A stretch of DNA of 64,000 nt from CADCUY01 sp964242735 (GCA_964242735.1 CAXTAK010000006.1:96685-160684); one strand, 5' to 3'. Positions 26,227 to 34,740 are shown, counted from the first letter of the stretch. Numbers and translations are program-made. Notes: generated from the letters alone by a model not told the origin.

Positions 26227-26631
26227 TCACGCCAGCGGCCCGCCCGGGGGCTCGCGCGGCCCGCCCTGGCCGTGCTCGCGGGCGAGCTCCTCGCGCTGCT
26301 CCGCGATCTCCCTGCCGAGGAAGTAGTTCAGCGCGGTGCGGATCGCAGCGACGGCGGCGAGCTTGCCGATCTCCTCGAACGTGGGGGCGATCGCGGTGCG
26401 GAGCACGTCGCTGGCGAGCTGGAACTCCAGGCCCAGGGCCAGGAAGCGCCCCAGGTCGAGGCGGACGGCCACGAATGCCCCGGCGTTGCGGGTGCGCGCG
26501 GCGACCACGGCGAAGCGCACGGCGGCGATGGCGGCCCCGAGGAAGATCACGATCGCCCCGGCCGCCTCGACGAACCGGGCCAGGACGTTGACGACGTCGC
26601 TGAGCAGCTCCTCGCTGAGCACCTCGTCCAC
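26227..26631 (-). CDS. DUF1622 membrane protein
   Basis: 134 residues with two or three hydrophobic segments (about 17-38, 55-70 and 85-100) and a charged C-terminal tail. The Phe-Leu-Ala-Leu-Gly-Leu-Glu-Phe-Gln-Leu-Ala-Ser-Asp-Val-Leu core and Ala-Val-Ala-Ala-Ile-Arg-Thr-x-Leu-Asn-Tyr-Phe-Leu are DUF1622 features. GTG 26631 is preferred because AGGGAGG lies six bases upstream; an earlier in-frame GTG at 26658 would add nine residues. TAGCAT at 26670-26675 is a plausible -10 box. Function of the family is unknown. It converges on the dehydrogenase gene with 30 bases between stops. Confidence 0.82.
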   Translation of the reverse strand: MDEVLSEELLSDVVNVLARFVEAAGAIVIFLGAAIAAVRFAVVAARTRNAGAFVAVRLDLGRFLALGLEFQLASDVLRTAIAPTFEEIGKLAAVAAIRTALNYFLGREIAEQREELAREHGQGGPREPPGGPLA

Positions 26632-26672
26632 GGGGCCCTCCCTGATCGTGCGCGACACGACGCCGGGCGATG

Positions 26673-27674
26673 CTACCGACCCGGGAAGACCACCCCGACC
26701 TGCGCGCGGGCGGCGTCGAGGACCTCCATCACCTCCACGGTGTCCCCCGGGGTCATCACCGCGCTGGTGGTCCGCTCCGCGGCCACGGCACCGGCCACCT
26801 CGGCGATCTGGTGCTGGAAGCCCGCGTCCACCCGGTGGTCCTGGGTGGTGGCGCTGCCGTCATCGCGGGTGAGGGTGATGGACGTGGGCGCGTAGAAGGG
26901 CGGCGCGACGTCGATGCGCCCCCGGGTGCCGGCGACGGAGGCGGTGGTCGCCGTGCGGGCGCGCAGCGTGGTGTGGAGCGTCGACAGCGCTGCCGGCGCC
27001 CCGTGCGCACCGCCCCCGTGGGTGAGGAGCAGGCCCACCGAGGCGTCGACGCCGGTGCTGGTCAGCTCCCCCACCGCCGTCACGGTGCGCGGGGCGCCGA
27101 GCAGGGCGTGCGCGAGGGAGACGGGGTAGACCCCGAGGTCGAGCAGGGCGCCGCCGGCGAGCTCCGGGGCGAAGAGGCGGCGGGGAGAGCCGTCGGTGAA
27201 GGCCTGCCCGTGGTCCGCGGTCACCGAGACGACGTCCCCGATCGCCCCCGAGGCGACCAGCGCGCGCAGGGCGAGCACGTGGGGCAGGAAGCGCGTCCAC
27301 ATGGCCTCCATGACGAAGACCCCGGCGGCGGCGCCCGCCGCGAAGACCTCGCGGGCCTCGGCGGCGTCCCGGGTGAAGGCCTTCTCGACCAGCACGTGCC
27401 GCCCGGCGGCGATGGCGAGCAGCGCGTGGTCGCGGTGCTCGGAGATGGGTGTGGCCACGTACACCGCCTCCACGCGCGGGTCGGCCACGAGCTGCTCGTA
27501 GCTGCCGTGCGCGGTGGGCACGCCGTGCTCCTGCGCGAAGGCCCGGGCGCGCTGGAGGCTGCGCGAGCCGACGGCCACGACCCGCGAGCGGGTGTGCCGC
27601 GCCGCCGCGACGGTGAAGGTGGCCGCGATGCCCCCGGGGCCCAGCACGCCCCAGCGCAGCGGCGGGGCGGTCAT
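26673..27674 (-). CDS. Gfo/Idh/MocA family NAD(P)-dependent oxidoreductase
   Basis: 333 residues from ATG 27674. N-terminal Rossmann motif Gly-Pro-Gly-Gly-Ile-Ala (about 12-17), the Thr-Pro-Ile-Ser-x-His segment (about 74-79) and the family signature Glu-Lys (Leu-Val-Glu-Lys-Ala near 95) are present, followed by the alpha/beta C-terminal domain with Asp-Leu-Gly-Val-Tyr-Pro. The family oxidises or reduces sugars, inositol or dihydrodiols. The sequence Gly-Gly-Ala-Leu-Leu-Asp-Leu-Gly-Val-Tyr is common in the dehydrogenase subgroup resembling dimeric dihydrodiol dehydrogenase. Divergent from the EAL gene. Confidence 0.88.
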   Translation of the reverse strand: MTAPPLRWGVLGPGGIAATFTVAAARHTRSRVVAVGSRSLQRARAFAQEHGVPTAHGSYEQLVADPRVEAVYVATPISEHRDHALLAIAAGRHVLVEKAFTRDAAEAREVFAAGAAAGVFVMEAMWTRFLPHVLALRALVASGAIGDVVSVTADHGQAFTDGSPRRLFAPELAGGALLDLGVYPVSLAHALLGAPRTVTAVGELTSTGVDASVGLLLTHGGGAHGAPAALSTLHTTLRARTATTASVAGTRGRIDVAPPFYAPTSITLTRDDGSATTQDHRVDAGFQHQIAEVAGAVAAERTTSAVMTPGDTVEVMEVLDAARAQVGVVFPGR

Positions 27675-27815
27675 CGGGTCGGCGGACGCGCCGGCGTGCT
27701 GGGCTGCGGGGTCGGGGGCCACCGCAGGACCGTAGCGAGCGCCGAGCGCGAGGGATCCGACGTCCGATGCCGCGTTCTGCCGGTGCCGGCCGTCGGTGCC
27801 GTCCACACTGGGGTG

Positions 27816-28964
27816 GTGCAGTCGCAGGCGGCGCCGATCCCGGACCGGGGGGCTGCAGGGGGCGCCGCCGGGAACAGGGCGGTGTGGGACGCCGCCCTGG
27901 CGCAGGTGCTCGGCGATCACGCCTCGCCGGCCCTGCACGTGCAACCGGTCGTGGAGCTCACCCGGGGTGCGGTGGCCGGCTACGAGGTCCTGGCCCGCTT
28001 CCCCCGCGGAGTCGTCAGCGCTCCCCCCGACGCGTGGTTCGCCGCCGCCCAGCAGCGCGGGTGCTCCGGCCGGCTGCAGGCCCGGGTGCTGCGCCGCGCG
28101 CTGCGCGCCCTGGACGAGCTCCCACCGAACACGTTCCTCAGCGTGAACCTGGACCCTCACGTCGTCGGCGACGCCGACGTCCTCGCCGCCCTGGCCTCGC
28201 GGCCCCGCCTGGACCGTCTGGTGGTGGAGCTGACCGAGCACTCGCGCCCGCACGACCTCGCGGTGCTCGACCGGCTCGTCGCCGACGTGCGCGGGCGCGG
28301 CGGCCTCGTGGCCGTCGACGACGCCGGCACCGGGTACGCGGGCCTCGCCCGGCTGCTGCACCTGCGCCCGGACGTCGTCAAGGTCGACCGCGAGCTGGTC
28401 AGCGGCATCGACACCGACCCGGTCAAGGCGGCGATGGTCTCCATGCTCGGTGACCTGGCCGGTCGCATGGACGCCTGGCTGCTCACCGAGGGCATCGAGA
28501 CCCGCGCAGAGCTGGAGGTCCTCGTCGGGCTCGGGGTGCCGCTCGGGCAGGGGTTCTACGTGGCGCCGCCGTCACCCACGATGGGGCGAGTGGTGCGCTC
28601 CGAGGTGGTGGGGCAGGTGGTGGCGGCCGTCGCCCGCTCGGCGTGGACGGACCAGGTGATGAGCGCCCTGCGACCGGCGAGCACCACGCTGGAGCCGGGA
28701 CGGGCCGCCGACGTGCTCCTCGACGACCGCGGGCGTCCCTCGCGGGTGCTCGACGACCACGCGGGACGGCGCTCGTGGCAGCGGGCGACGTGCGTGGCGC
28801 CGTCGACGACGGTGCGCGAGGCGGCGCTGCGGGCGACCGCGAGGCCGGAGCAGGAGCGGTGCGCCCCCCTGGTCTGCACGGACGAGCGGGGTCAGGTCAT
28901 CGGCATCATCACGGTGAGCGATCTCGTGATCACGCTGGCACGCTCAGCTCCTGATGCCCCGTGA
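27816..28964 (+). CDS. EAL-domain c-di-GMP phosphodiesterase with C-terminal CBS domain
   Basis: 382 residues from GTG 27816 (CACACT six bases upstream; a GTG three bases earlier is equally possible). The EAL domain spans about 35-255 with most catalytic residues: Glu57 in Glu-Val-Leu-Ala-Arg, Asn111, Glu139, Asp168-Asp169 (Asp-Asp-Ala-Gly-Thr-Gly-Tyr), Lys189, Glu225 and Gln245. It should therefore hydrolyse c-di-GMP. The tail (about 320-382) ends Gly-Ile-Ile-Thr-Val-Ser-Asp-Leu, a CBS-type motif that may bind an adenosyl ligand. There is no GGDEF domain and no membrane segment, so it is a cytosolic stand-alone phosphodiesterase. Confidence 0.88.
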   Translation: MQSQAAPIPDRGAAGGAAGNRAVWDAALAQVLGDHASPALHVQPVVELTRGAVAGYEVLARFPRGVVSAPPDAWFAAAQQRGCSGRLQARVLRRALRALDELPPNTFLSVNLDPHVVGDADVLAALASRPRLDRLVVELTEHSRPHDLAVLDRLVADVRGRGGLVAVDDAGTGYAGLARLLHLRPDVVKVDRELVSGIDTDPVKAAMVSMLGDLAGRMDAWLLTEGIETRAELEVLVGLGVPLGQGFYVAPPSPTMGRVVRSEVVGQVVAAVARSAWTDQVMSALRPASTTLEPGRAADVLLDDRGRPSRVLDDHAGRRSWQRATCVAPSTTVREAALRATARPEQERCAPLVCTDERGQVIGIITVSDLVITLARSAPDAP

Positions 28965-29979
28965 CGAGCACCGCCCGAGGAGTTCCATGAAGCGCTTCCG
29001 CTGCGGTGACGTCGTCCCCGGCTGCACGGCCACCTTCGCCGGTACCGAGGAGCAGATCGTGCGAGCGGTGCTCGACCACGCCGCGGCCGACCACGGCGTC
29101 AGCGGCGACACCGCCGCGCTGGCCGCCAGCGTCCGCGCCGCCGTCACCGACGCCTGAGCCCCGCCCGGCCAGCGCGCCGGTGGTGAGCACGGCCGCGGAC
29201 ACCAGCAGCGCCGCCGCCAGGACCACCAGGGCGAAGACCCTCCTGGCCCGCCCGATCGCGGCGACCGCCCCTGTGGCGCAGGCCGACACCAGCAGCACCA
29301 GCACCACGGGGCCCAGGGCCCCGGCGCGCCCCGCGCCCACGCCCAGCACCACCGCCCCTGCCACCACCAGCAGCGCCGCCGCTGCCCGGCTGCGGCCCGG
29401 GCCCAGGAGCTGGGGCAGGCCCCGCACCCCCGCCGCGGCGTCCTCGGCGGCGTCGGGGACGGTGTTCGCCAGGTGCGCGGCGAGGCCCACCACGGCCCCG
29501 ACCACGCAGAGCACCGCCGACGGCGCGGCGCCGGCGGCGGTGGCCGCCACCAGGGGCAGCAGACCGAAGAAGACCAGGTACGGCAGCGGGCTGGCCCAGG
29601 TGGCCTTCAACCCCAGGTCGTACGCCAACCCCGCCGCGACGCCGAGCAGGTGCGCGACCGCGGGCACCGGCCCCAGGGCCAGCGACGCCGGGACGGTGAC
29701 CGCGGTGGCGGCGAGCGCGGCAGCGGTGACGGTCGCGCGCCGCACCGCCCCGGTGGCGACCGGCTTGTCGGTGCGCCCGGCAGCGGTGTCGCGGTCGGCG
29801 TCCACGGCGTCGTTGGCCCACCCGATCGCCAGCTGACCGCTCAGCACGGCCACGACCACCGCGGTGACCTGACCGGGCGAGCCGCCCGCGGCCACCGCCA
29901 GGGCCAGGGCGAAGCCGGTGACCGCCACCGTCGGCATCGGGTGGCAGGCGCGCAGCAGGAGGACGGCGGAGGAGCTCAC
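28930..29979 (-). CDS. UbiA-family prenyltransferase (SCO3242-like)
   Basis: 349 residues from GTG 29979. The UbiA aspartate motif Asn-Asp-Ala-Val-Asp-Ala-Asp-Arg-Asp is at about 47-55 and the second acidic motif Asp-Ala-Ala-Glu-Asp lies near 170. Eight or nine hydrophobic helices follow the family pattern, placing it in the membrane, where it would attach a prenyl chain to an aromatic or similar acceptor. Family members are usually about 290 residues; here the frame runs about 60 residues further as a hydrophilic Gly/Asp/Ala tail that crosses the whole DUF1059 gene on the other strand and 35 bases of the EAL gene. The true stop may have been lost or the tail may be real. Confidence 0.82.
   Translation of the reverse strand: MSSSAVLLLRACHPMPTVAVTGFALALAVAAGGSPGQVTAVVVAVLSGQLAIGWANDAVDADRDTAAGRTDKPVATGAVRRATVTAAALAATAVTVPASLALGPVPAVAHLLGVAAGLAYDLGLKATWASPLPYLVFFGLLPLVAATAAGAAPSAVLCVVGAVVGLAAHLANTVPDAAEDAAAGVRGLPQLLGPGRSRAAAALLVVAGAVVLGVGAGRAGALGPVVLVLLVSACATGAVAAIGRARRVFALVVLAAALLVSAAVLTTGALAGRGSGVGDGGADAGGQRGGVAADAVVGRGVVEHRSHDLLLGTGEGGRAAGDDVTAAEALHGTPRAVLVTGHQELSVPA
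28987..29157 (+). CDS. DUF1059 small protein
   Basis: 56 residues from ATG 28987 with GAGGAG five bases ahead. Matches the DUF1059 pattern: Met-Lys-Arg-Phe-Arg-Cys-Gly-Asp-Val-Val-Pro-Gly-Cys, then Phe-x-Gly-Thr-Glu-Glu-x-Ile and a His-containing helix with Asp-His-Gly near the end. The two cysteines could bind metal. Function unknown. It starts 22 bases after the EAL gene, so may share its transcript. The entire gene lies antisense to the 3' part of the prenyltransferase frame (28930-29979). Confidence 0.85.
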   Translation: MKRFRCGDVVPGCTATFAGTEEQIVRAVLDHAAADHGVSGDTAALAASVRAAVTDA

Positions 29980-30045
29980 GCCGTGATCCTGGGGGACGAC
30001 GGCCGGTCGATCACGCGGGCCGCGCGCCGCCAGGACCGCCCGGCA

Positions 30046-30057
30046 TACCGTGGGCGC
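30046..30057 (+). promoter_or_regulatory. leaderless promoter -10 element
   Basis: TACCGT (30046-30051), then six bases, then ATG 30058. No Shine-Dalgarno sequence is present. Confidence 0.55.
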
Positions 30058-31143
30058 ATGAGCACCGCGACGGACGAGCAGGGCGCCGCAGGCGCGGACG
30101 AGCACAGCACCCGGGGTGCGTACGTGACGTCCGGCGAGGACTTCACCCGCGACACGAACTACATCGAGGACCGCATCACCGCCGGCGGTGACAGCGTGGA
30201 CGGAGCCTCGCGGGGGTGGCCGGTGGAGGCCGGGCGCTACCGCCTCATCGCGGCGCGGGCGTGTCCGTGGGCGAACCGCGCGATCATCGTCCGCCGCCTC
30301 CTGGGGCTGGAGGACGCCATCTCGATGGGCCTGACCGGTCCGACGCACGACAAGCGCAGCTGGACCTTCGACCTCGACGAGGGCGGCGTCGACCCGGTGC
30401 TGGGCTACGAGCGCCTCCAGCAGGCGTACTTCGCACGCTTCGCGGACTACCCCCGCGGCATCACCGTGCCCGCGGTCGTCGACGTGCCCACGGGGGTCGT
30501 CGTCACCAACGACTACCCCCAGATCACCCTCGACCTGTCCACGCAGTGGACCGCGCACCACCGCGACGGCGCCCCGCAGCTCTACCCCGAGCACCTGCGC
30601 GCGGAGATCGACGAGATCGCGCAGGAGGTGTTCACGGAGGTCAACAACGGCGTGTACCGCTGCGGCTTCGCGGGCTCCCAGGGCGCCTACGAGCACGCGT
30701 ACGACCGGCTCTTCGCCGCGCTGGACGGCCTGGAGGAGCGGTTGACCTCCCAGCGCTTCCTCGTGGGCGACACCATCACCGAGGCGGACGTGCGCCTGTT
30801 CACCACTCTGGCCCGCTTCGACGCCGTCTACCACGGGCACTTCAAGTGCAACCGGAACAAGCTGACCGAGATGCCGGCGCTGTGGGCCTACGCCCGCGAC
30901 CTGTTCCAGACCCCGGGGTTCGGTGACACCACCGACTTCGAGCAGATCAAGGCGCACTACTACGTGGTGCACGTCGACATCAACCCCACGCAGGTGGTGC
31001 CGAAGGGCCCTGAGCTCTCCGGGTGGCTGAGCGCTCACGGGCGCGAGGCCCTCGGCGGACGGCCCTTCGGCGACGGCACCCCTCCGGGACCACCGCCGGC
31101 GGACGAGGCCGTGCCCGCCGACCACACCGCGCGCGCCGCCTGA
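30058..31143 (+). CDS. glutathionyl-hydroquinone reductase-like (GST omega, ECM4/YqjG family)
   Basis: 361 residues. Thioredoxin-like N-terminal domain with active-site Cys69 in Cys-Pro-Trp-Ala-Asn-Arg, then an all-helical C-terminal domain containing the Ser-Gln-Arg-Phe-Leu-x-Gly-Asp-x-Ile-Thr-Glu-Ala-Asp segment near 240. The Arg-Phe-Asp-Ala-Val-Tyr-x-x-His-Phe-Lys-Cys-Asn motif is diagnostic of the ECM4/YqjG type, which reduces glutathionyl-hydroquinones. Actinobacteria normally make mycothiol instead of glutathione, so mycothiol is the likely thiol. N-terminal 25 and C-terminal 25 residues are disordered-looking. Ends in a shared terminator with the convergent oxidoreductase. Confidence 0.9.
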   Translation: MSTATDEQGAAGADEHSTRGAYVTSGEDFTRDTNYIEDRITAGGDSVDGASRGWPVEAGRYRLIAARACPWANRAIIVRRLLGLEDAISMGLTGPTHDKRSWTFDLDEGGVDPVLGYERLQQAYFARFADYPRGITVPAVVDVPTGVVVTNDYPQITLDLSTQWTAHHRDGAPQLYPEHLRAEIDEIAQEVFTEVNNGVYRCGFAGSQGAYEHAYDRLFAALDGLEERLTSQRFLVGDTITEADVRLFTTLARFDAVYHGHFKCNRNKLTEMPALWAYARDLFQTPGFGDTTDFEQIKAHYYVVHVDINPTQVVPKGPELSGWLSAHGREALGGRPFGDGTPPGPPPADEAVPADHTARAA

Positions 31144-31192
31144 GCCCGGGGCCCCGGTGCTGCCGAGCGGTCCAGCGACCGGGGTGGGCTCA
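31142..31192. terminator. bidirectional terminator hairpin
   Basis: An interrupted stem (GAGCCC with GGGCTC outside, CCCCGGT with ACCGGGG inside) spans 31142-31192 and contains the stop codons of both convergent genes, so both messages would end in the same structure. Confidence 0.55.
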
Positions 31193-32659
31193 GCGGCGGT
31201 CCCGCGCCCGCCGCAGCGCGAGCAGGGCGCGCGTGCCCGCCGCGATCGGCGGCGAGCCCAGCCGCGCCCGGAGGTCGGCGATGGCCGCGTTCCACGCGCC
31301 GTCGGCGTGGGTGGGGTAGGCGTGCTGCACCAGGGCGAGGTCGCGGGAGCGCAGCCCCCGGGCGACGGCGACGGTCAGCTCCCCCAGCACCTCTCCGGCG
31401 CGGGGGGAGACCACCGTCGCGCCCACGACGCGTCCCCGCGCGTCGAGCCGCAGCGTGCTGAGGCCGCCGGTGGCGCCATCGGTGACGGCCCGGTCGACGT
31501 GGTGGTGCTCGATGGTGCGCAGCACGTGCCCGCGCGGCAGCTCCCCCCAGGTGGGCAGCCCGACGCTGCCCACCTCGGGGTCGGTGAAGGTCACCGAGGG
31601 CACGACGCTCCCAGCGGGGCGCGTCAGGCCGAGGACGGCGTTGGCGGCGGCGGTCGCGCCGTCCATGCCGGCGGCGTGGGTGTAGTACGGCGGGCCGGTG
31701 ACGTCACCGGCGGCCCACACCCGCGGGTTGGTGGTGCGCAGCGCGGCGTCGACCACCACGGCGCCCGCGGTGGCGGTGCCCGCGGTGCCGGCGCCCGCAG
31801 CGCCGCCGGCGTCCACGGCGATGCCCGCGGCGGTCAGCCCCAGGCCCGACGTGCGCGGCGTCCGGCCGGCGGCCACCAGCAGGTCGCTGCCCTCGATGGT
31901 GCCCCCGTCCGCCAGCACGACCCTCACCGCGTCCGCCGAGCGCCCTGACACCGCCGTCACCGCCGCCCCGAGGTGGAGCTCGACCCGGTCGGCGCGCAGC
32001 GACGCCGCCAGCAGCGCGGAGGCCGCGGGGTCCTCCCGGGGCAGCAGCCGCGACCCGGCGTGCACCAGCGCCACCTCCGCCCCCAGGCGCGCGAAGGCCT
32101 GCGCCAGCTCGCACCCCTGCGGTCCCCCACCGAGGACGACCAGGCGCGGCGGCCGCGCGTCCAGCGCCCACACCGTGTCGCTCGTCAGCGGCGCGGCAGC
32201 CGCCAGCCCCTCGACGTCGGGCACGGTCGGGTGCGCGCCGGCGGCCAGCAGCGCCCGGTCGAAGCGCACCGGCACCCCGTCGACGTCGAGCTCGCCCGCC
32301 GTCGCGAAGCGCCCGGCGCCCCGCAGCACCGTGACGCCCGCGGCCTGGAGCGCCTCGGCGCTGTCCACCGGGGCGATGACCGCCACCGTCGCGCGCACGC
32401 GCGCCATCACCGCGGCGAAGTCCACGTCCACCAGCTGCGCACGCACCCCGTACTGCCCCGCGCTGCGCACCGCCGCGGCCCGCGAGGCGCAGGCCAGCAG
32501 CGTCTTCGAGGGCACGCACCCCGTCCACAGGCAGTCACCGCCGGGTGCGGCGCGGTCCACCAGCACCACCCGCGCCCCGAGGCGCGCCGCGGTCTGCGCC
32601 CCCACCAGGCCCGCCGTGCCGCCCCCCAGCACCGCCAGGTCCCACCGCCGCTGCGCCAC
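31190..32659 (-). CDS. NAD(P)/FAD-dependent disulfide oxidoreductase (mercuric reductase-like)
   Basis: 489 residues from GTG 32659 (CACACT six bases upstream). FAD motif Gly-Gly-Gly-Thr-Ala-Gly at 12-17; redox disulfide Cys43-x4-Cys48 in Gly-Asp-Cys-Leu-Trp-Thr-Gly-Cys-Val-Pro; NAD motif Gly-Gly-Gly-Pro-Gln-Gly near 190; C-terminal dimerisation domain with His-Ala-Tyr-Pro-Thr. This is the class I pyridine nucleotide-disulfide family. The lack of a second metal-binding Cys pair and N-terminal HMA domain argues against a genuine mercuric reductase; a reductase of another disulfide or quinone is more likely. Usual catalytic Glu after His-Pro-Thr is not obvious (Ala-Asp-Gly). Confidence 0.88.
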   Translation of the reverse strand: MAQRRWDLAVLGGGTAGLVGAQTAARLGARVVLVDRAAPGGDCLWTGCVPSKTLLACASRAAAVRSAGQYGVRAQLVDVDFAAVMARVRATVAVIAPVDSAEALQAAGVTVLRGAGRFATAGELDVDGVPVRFDRALLAAGAHPTVPDVEGLAAAAPLTSDTVWALDARPPRLVVLGGGPQGCELAQAFARLGAEVALVHAGSRLLPREDPAASALLAASLRADRVELHLGAAVTAVSGRSADAVRVVLADGGTIEGSDLLVAAGRTPRTSGLGLTAAGIAVDAGGAAGAGTAGTATAGAVVVDAALRTTNPRVWAAGDVTGPPYYTHAAGMDGATAAANAVLGLTRPAGSVVPSVTFTDPEVGSVGLPTWGELPRGHVLRTIEHHHVDRAVTDGATGGLSTLRLDARGRVVGATVVSPRAGEVLGELTVAVARGLRSRDLALVQHAYPTHADGAWNAAIADLRARLGSPPIAAGTRALLALRRARDRR

Positions 32660-32675
32660 CGGCAGAGTGTGCGGC

Positions 32676-33320
32676 GTGCTGAGGGCATCGCGCTACGGGC
32701 CGCTCACCGCCGCCGGGTACGACGCGGCGTCCGGGGAGTGGCCGGTCTACCGCGCGGGCCGGGCCGCCGCGGTCGACGCGCTGGGGCTGGCCCCGGGCGC
32801 CTCGGTGCTCGACCTCGGGTGCGGCACCGGGCTGAGCCTGCCGCTGCTCCTGGCCGCCACCGGCCCCAGCGGTGCGGTGGTCGCCGTGGACGCGAGCGCG
32901 GCGATGCTCGCGCGAGCCGGCCGGCGCGTCGCGGGGCGCGGGTGGACCGGGGTGCGGTTGCTGCGCGCCGACGTGGCGACCGTGGGCACCACGGCCCCGG
33001 GGGCGCTGGCCCGCGAGGACGGCGGGGCCCACGACGCAGTCCTCGCGGTGTACGCGCTGTCGCTGGTGCGGGACTGGCCGGCGGCGTGGGCGGCGGCCGT
33101 GGCGGCGGCGCGCCCCGGGGCGCGCGCTGCCGTGGTCGACATGGCCCGCCCCCGCGGTACCGGGCGGGCGTTGGCTCCCCTGGCCGCTGCCGCGTGCCGC
33201 CTCGGGGGCGCCGACATCGACGCGCACCCGTGGACGGCCGTGGAGCGCGGCTGCACCGACGTGACCGCGCTGTCCCTGCGCGGGGGGCACGTGCAGGTCC
33301 GGGTGGGCACGCTGCCCTGA
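32676..33320 (+). CDS. class I SAM-dependent methyltransferase
   Basis: 214 residues from GTG 32676 (GTG 32667 is an alternative). Motif I is Val-Leu-Asp-Leu-Gly-Cys-Gly-Thr-Gly, followed by an acidic Val-Ala-Val-Asp strand for the ribose, and Leu-Leu-Arg-Ala-Asp-Val as motif II. The Ala-Val-Tyr-Ala-Leu-Ser-Leu-Val stretch is motif IV of the Methyltransf_11/25 group. Substrate not predictable. Its start codon lies within 20 bases of the start of the divergent disulfide oxidoreductase gene, leaving almost no space for separate promoters. Confidence 0.85.
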   Translation: MLRASRYGPLTAAGYDAASGEWPVYRAGRAAAVDALGLAPGASVLDLGCGTGLSLPLLLAATGPSGAVVAVDASAAMLARAGRRVAGRGWTGVRLLRADVATVGTTAPGALAREDGGAHDAVLAVYALSLVRDWPAAWAAAVAAARPGARAAVVDMARPRGTGRALAPLAAAACRLGGADIDAHPWTAVERGCTDVTALSLRGGHVQVRVGTLP

Positions 33321-33338
33321 CGCCCGCCGGGTCGCCGG

Positions 33339-34025
33339 TCACGCCCAGATCGCCGCGGGCCACCCGTCGCTGGAGCGCTCCGGCGGGTCGGGGTGGCTCA
33401 CAGCGGTGCCCGCGGCGTACCGGGCGGTGCTCCAGGCGACCGCGACGGCGTCGAGGACGTCGTCGACGGCGGCCGCGCCCGCCGCGCCCAGGTCGCCCGG
33501 CAGCACGATCCCGGCCCCCGCGAGCAGGGCCCGGCGCTGCTCCGCACCGGCCCAGGACCGCTTGCGGGTGGCCAGCGGTGCTCCGGCGAGGACGGCGAAG
33601 CTGAGCTCGGGATGCACCTCGACCACGGGCACGCCGGCGCCGGGAGCCCACGCGTCGACCTCGAGGATCCGGTGCCGCAGGCCGTGGGCCTGCCGTGAGA
33701 GCCCCTCACCGGCCAGGACCCGGTTGACCGCCACGGCCTCGCCGTGGTCGGCGGTGAGCACCGCCGCGCGCACCGGGGTGGTGAAGACCGAGGAGGAGCG
33801 CGCCCCCACCAGCGCCCGCACCTGCGCGTCGGCGCGCCGGCGACCGGCGTCGGGCAGGCCGATGGGGATGTCGAGGCCCACCGCGTCCACCGCGCCGCCG
33901 ACCGCGGCGAGGAGCTCGGCGACGGTCGCGGCCAGGTGCGCGGTGGGTGGCCCCTCACCGAGCACCACCCCGACCCAGCGGCCCTCGAAGACGTCTGCGC
34001 CGAGGACCCGCGGTGTCGCGCTCAC
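33339..34025 (-). CDS. DUF429 protein, predicted RNase H-like nuclease
   Basis: 228 residues from GTG 34025, with CAGGCT six bases upstream. DUF429 features: Val-Leu-Gly-Ala-Asp-Val-Phe-x-x-Arg-Trp-Val-Gly-Val (about 7-20), Ala-Val-Gly-Leu-Asp-Ile-Pro-Ile-Gly-Leu-Pro (about 47-57), then Arg-x-x-Asp-x-x-Val-Arg and Val-Glu-Val-His-Pro-Glu. The acidic residues of the first two motifs fit an RNase H-type active site. Biological substrate unknown. Stops only 18 bases from the convergent methyltransferase. Confidence 0.85.
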   Translation of the reverse strand: MSATPRVLGADVFEGRWVGVVLGEGPPTAHLAATVAELLAAVGGAVDAVGLDIPIGLPDAGRRRADAQVRALVGARSSSVFTTPVRAAVLTADHGEAVAVNRVLAGEGLSRQAHGLRHRILEVDAWAPGAGVPVVEVHPELSFAVLAGAPLATRKRSWAGAEQRRALLAGAGIVLPGDLGAAGAAAVDDVLDAVAVAWSTARYAAGTAVSHPDPPERSSDGWPAAIWA

Positions 34026-34362
34026 CCGCCGAGCCTGTCACCGCGCCCCGGCACGAGGCGCTGGCGGTCAGCCGGCACCGGCGCGCAGGACGACACCGCC
34101 ACGGCAGGGGTCGCAGCAGCGACCGGGGGCGCCGCAGTTCGCAGCACGCAGGTGACCAGTGACGCAACGGCGCAGCGCCGGGCGGGTTCCGTTGCACCGG
34201 CGCGCCCACTAAGCTCCTCGGTGGGAGTCGCGATGCGTCACACGTACGTGACCCGTCGCCGCAGCGCCGCGGGACCGGTTATCAGGTCCCTGGCGAGGTG
34301 GTGGCGCCCGCGGCGATCGGCTCCGAAGGTCGGGGTCGGCGAGAGTCTTGAAGGAGACACCC
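34026..34362 (+). promoter_or_regulatory. long 5' region of the cold-shock gene
   Basis: 337 bases without a gene. The last 100 or so are probably the untranslated leader of the cold-shock message, which in this family often folds to control translation. I find no fully convincing -35/-10 pair; TAAGCT at 34210-34215 is the best -10 candidate. The AAGGAG ribosome site is at 34351-34356. Confidence 0.35.
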
Positions 34363-34566
34363 ATGACGACAGGCACCGTGAAGTGGTTCAACGCCGAGAA
34401 GGGCTTCGGCTTCATCACCCCCGACGGCGGGGGCCCCGACGTGTTCGCGCACTACTCCGCGATCGCGGCGAGCGGCTACCGCTCGCTCGAGGAGAACCAG
34501 AAGGTCGAGTTCGAGATCACCCAGGGCCAGAAGGGCCCCCAGGCCTCGGACATCCGTCCCCTCTGA
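34363..34566 (+). CDS. cold-shock protein (CspA family)
   Basis: 67 residues, ATG 34363, AAGGAG six bases before. RNP1 is Lys-Gly-Phe-Gly-Phe-Ile and RNP2 is Val-Phe-Ala-His-Tyr; Gly-Thr-Val-Lys-Trp-Phe-Asn opens the domain. One OB-fold that binds single-stranded RNA and DNA and acts as RNA chaperone. A Tyr replaces the usual Phe in RNP2 (Ala-His-Tyr-Ser), as in many actinobacterial proteins. A long 5' region and two 3' hairpins indicate a strongly and separately controlled single-gene message. Confidence 0.97.
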   Translation: MTTGTVKWFNAEKGFGFITPDGGGPDVFAHYSAIAASGYRSLEENQKVEFEITQGQKGPQASDIRPL

Positions 34567-34586
34567 TCTGAGCACCCAGCTCCACC

Positions 34587-34670
34587 AGCGCCGGTCCTCC
34601 CGGCGCTGAGCAGCGCCCGGGACGTCGAGTCCCCCACCAGTGCCCCCGCCCGGACCCGGGCGGGGGCACT
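34587..34670 (+). terminator. double hairpin terminator after the cold-shock gene
   Basis: First hairpin: AGCGCCGG (34587-34594) with CCGGCGCT (34600-34607). Second: a perfect 14-bp stem 34639-34652 with 34657-34670 and the four-base loop GACC. No T run, as usual at this base composition. Confidence 0.7.
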
Positions 34671-34740
34671 GCCGCGTCCTGGCGGAGCCCAGATCGGGCA
34701 GCTGGTCCAGCGCCCCGCAGCGCACGGGAGGTGCCGCCGC

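Noticed and set aside
31190..32659. Mercuric reductase
   Set aside because: Has the redox disulfide but no extra metal-binding cysteines, HMA domain or mer genes nearby.
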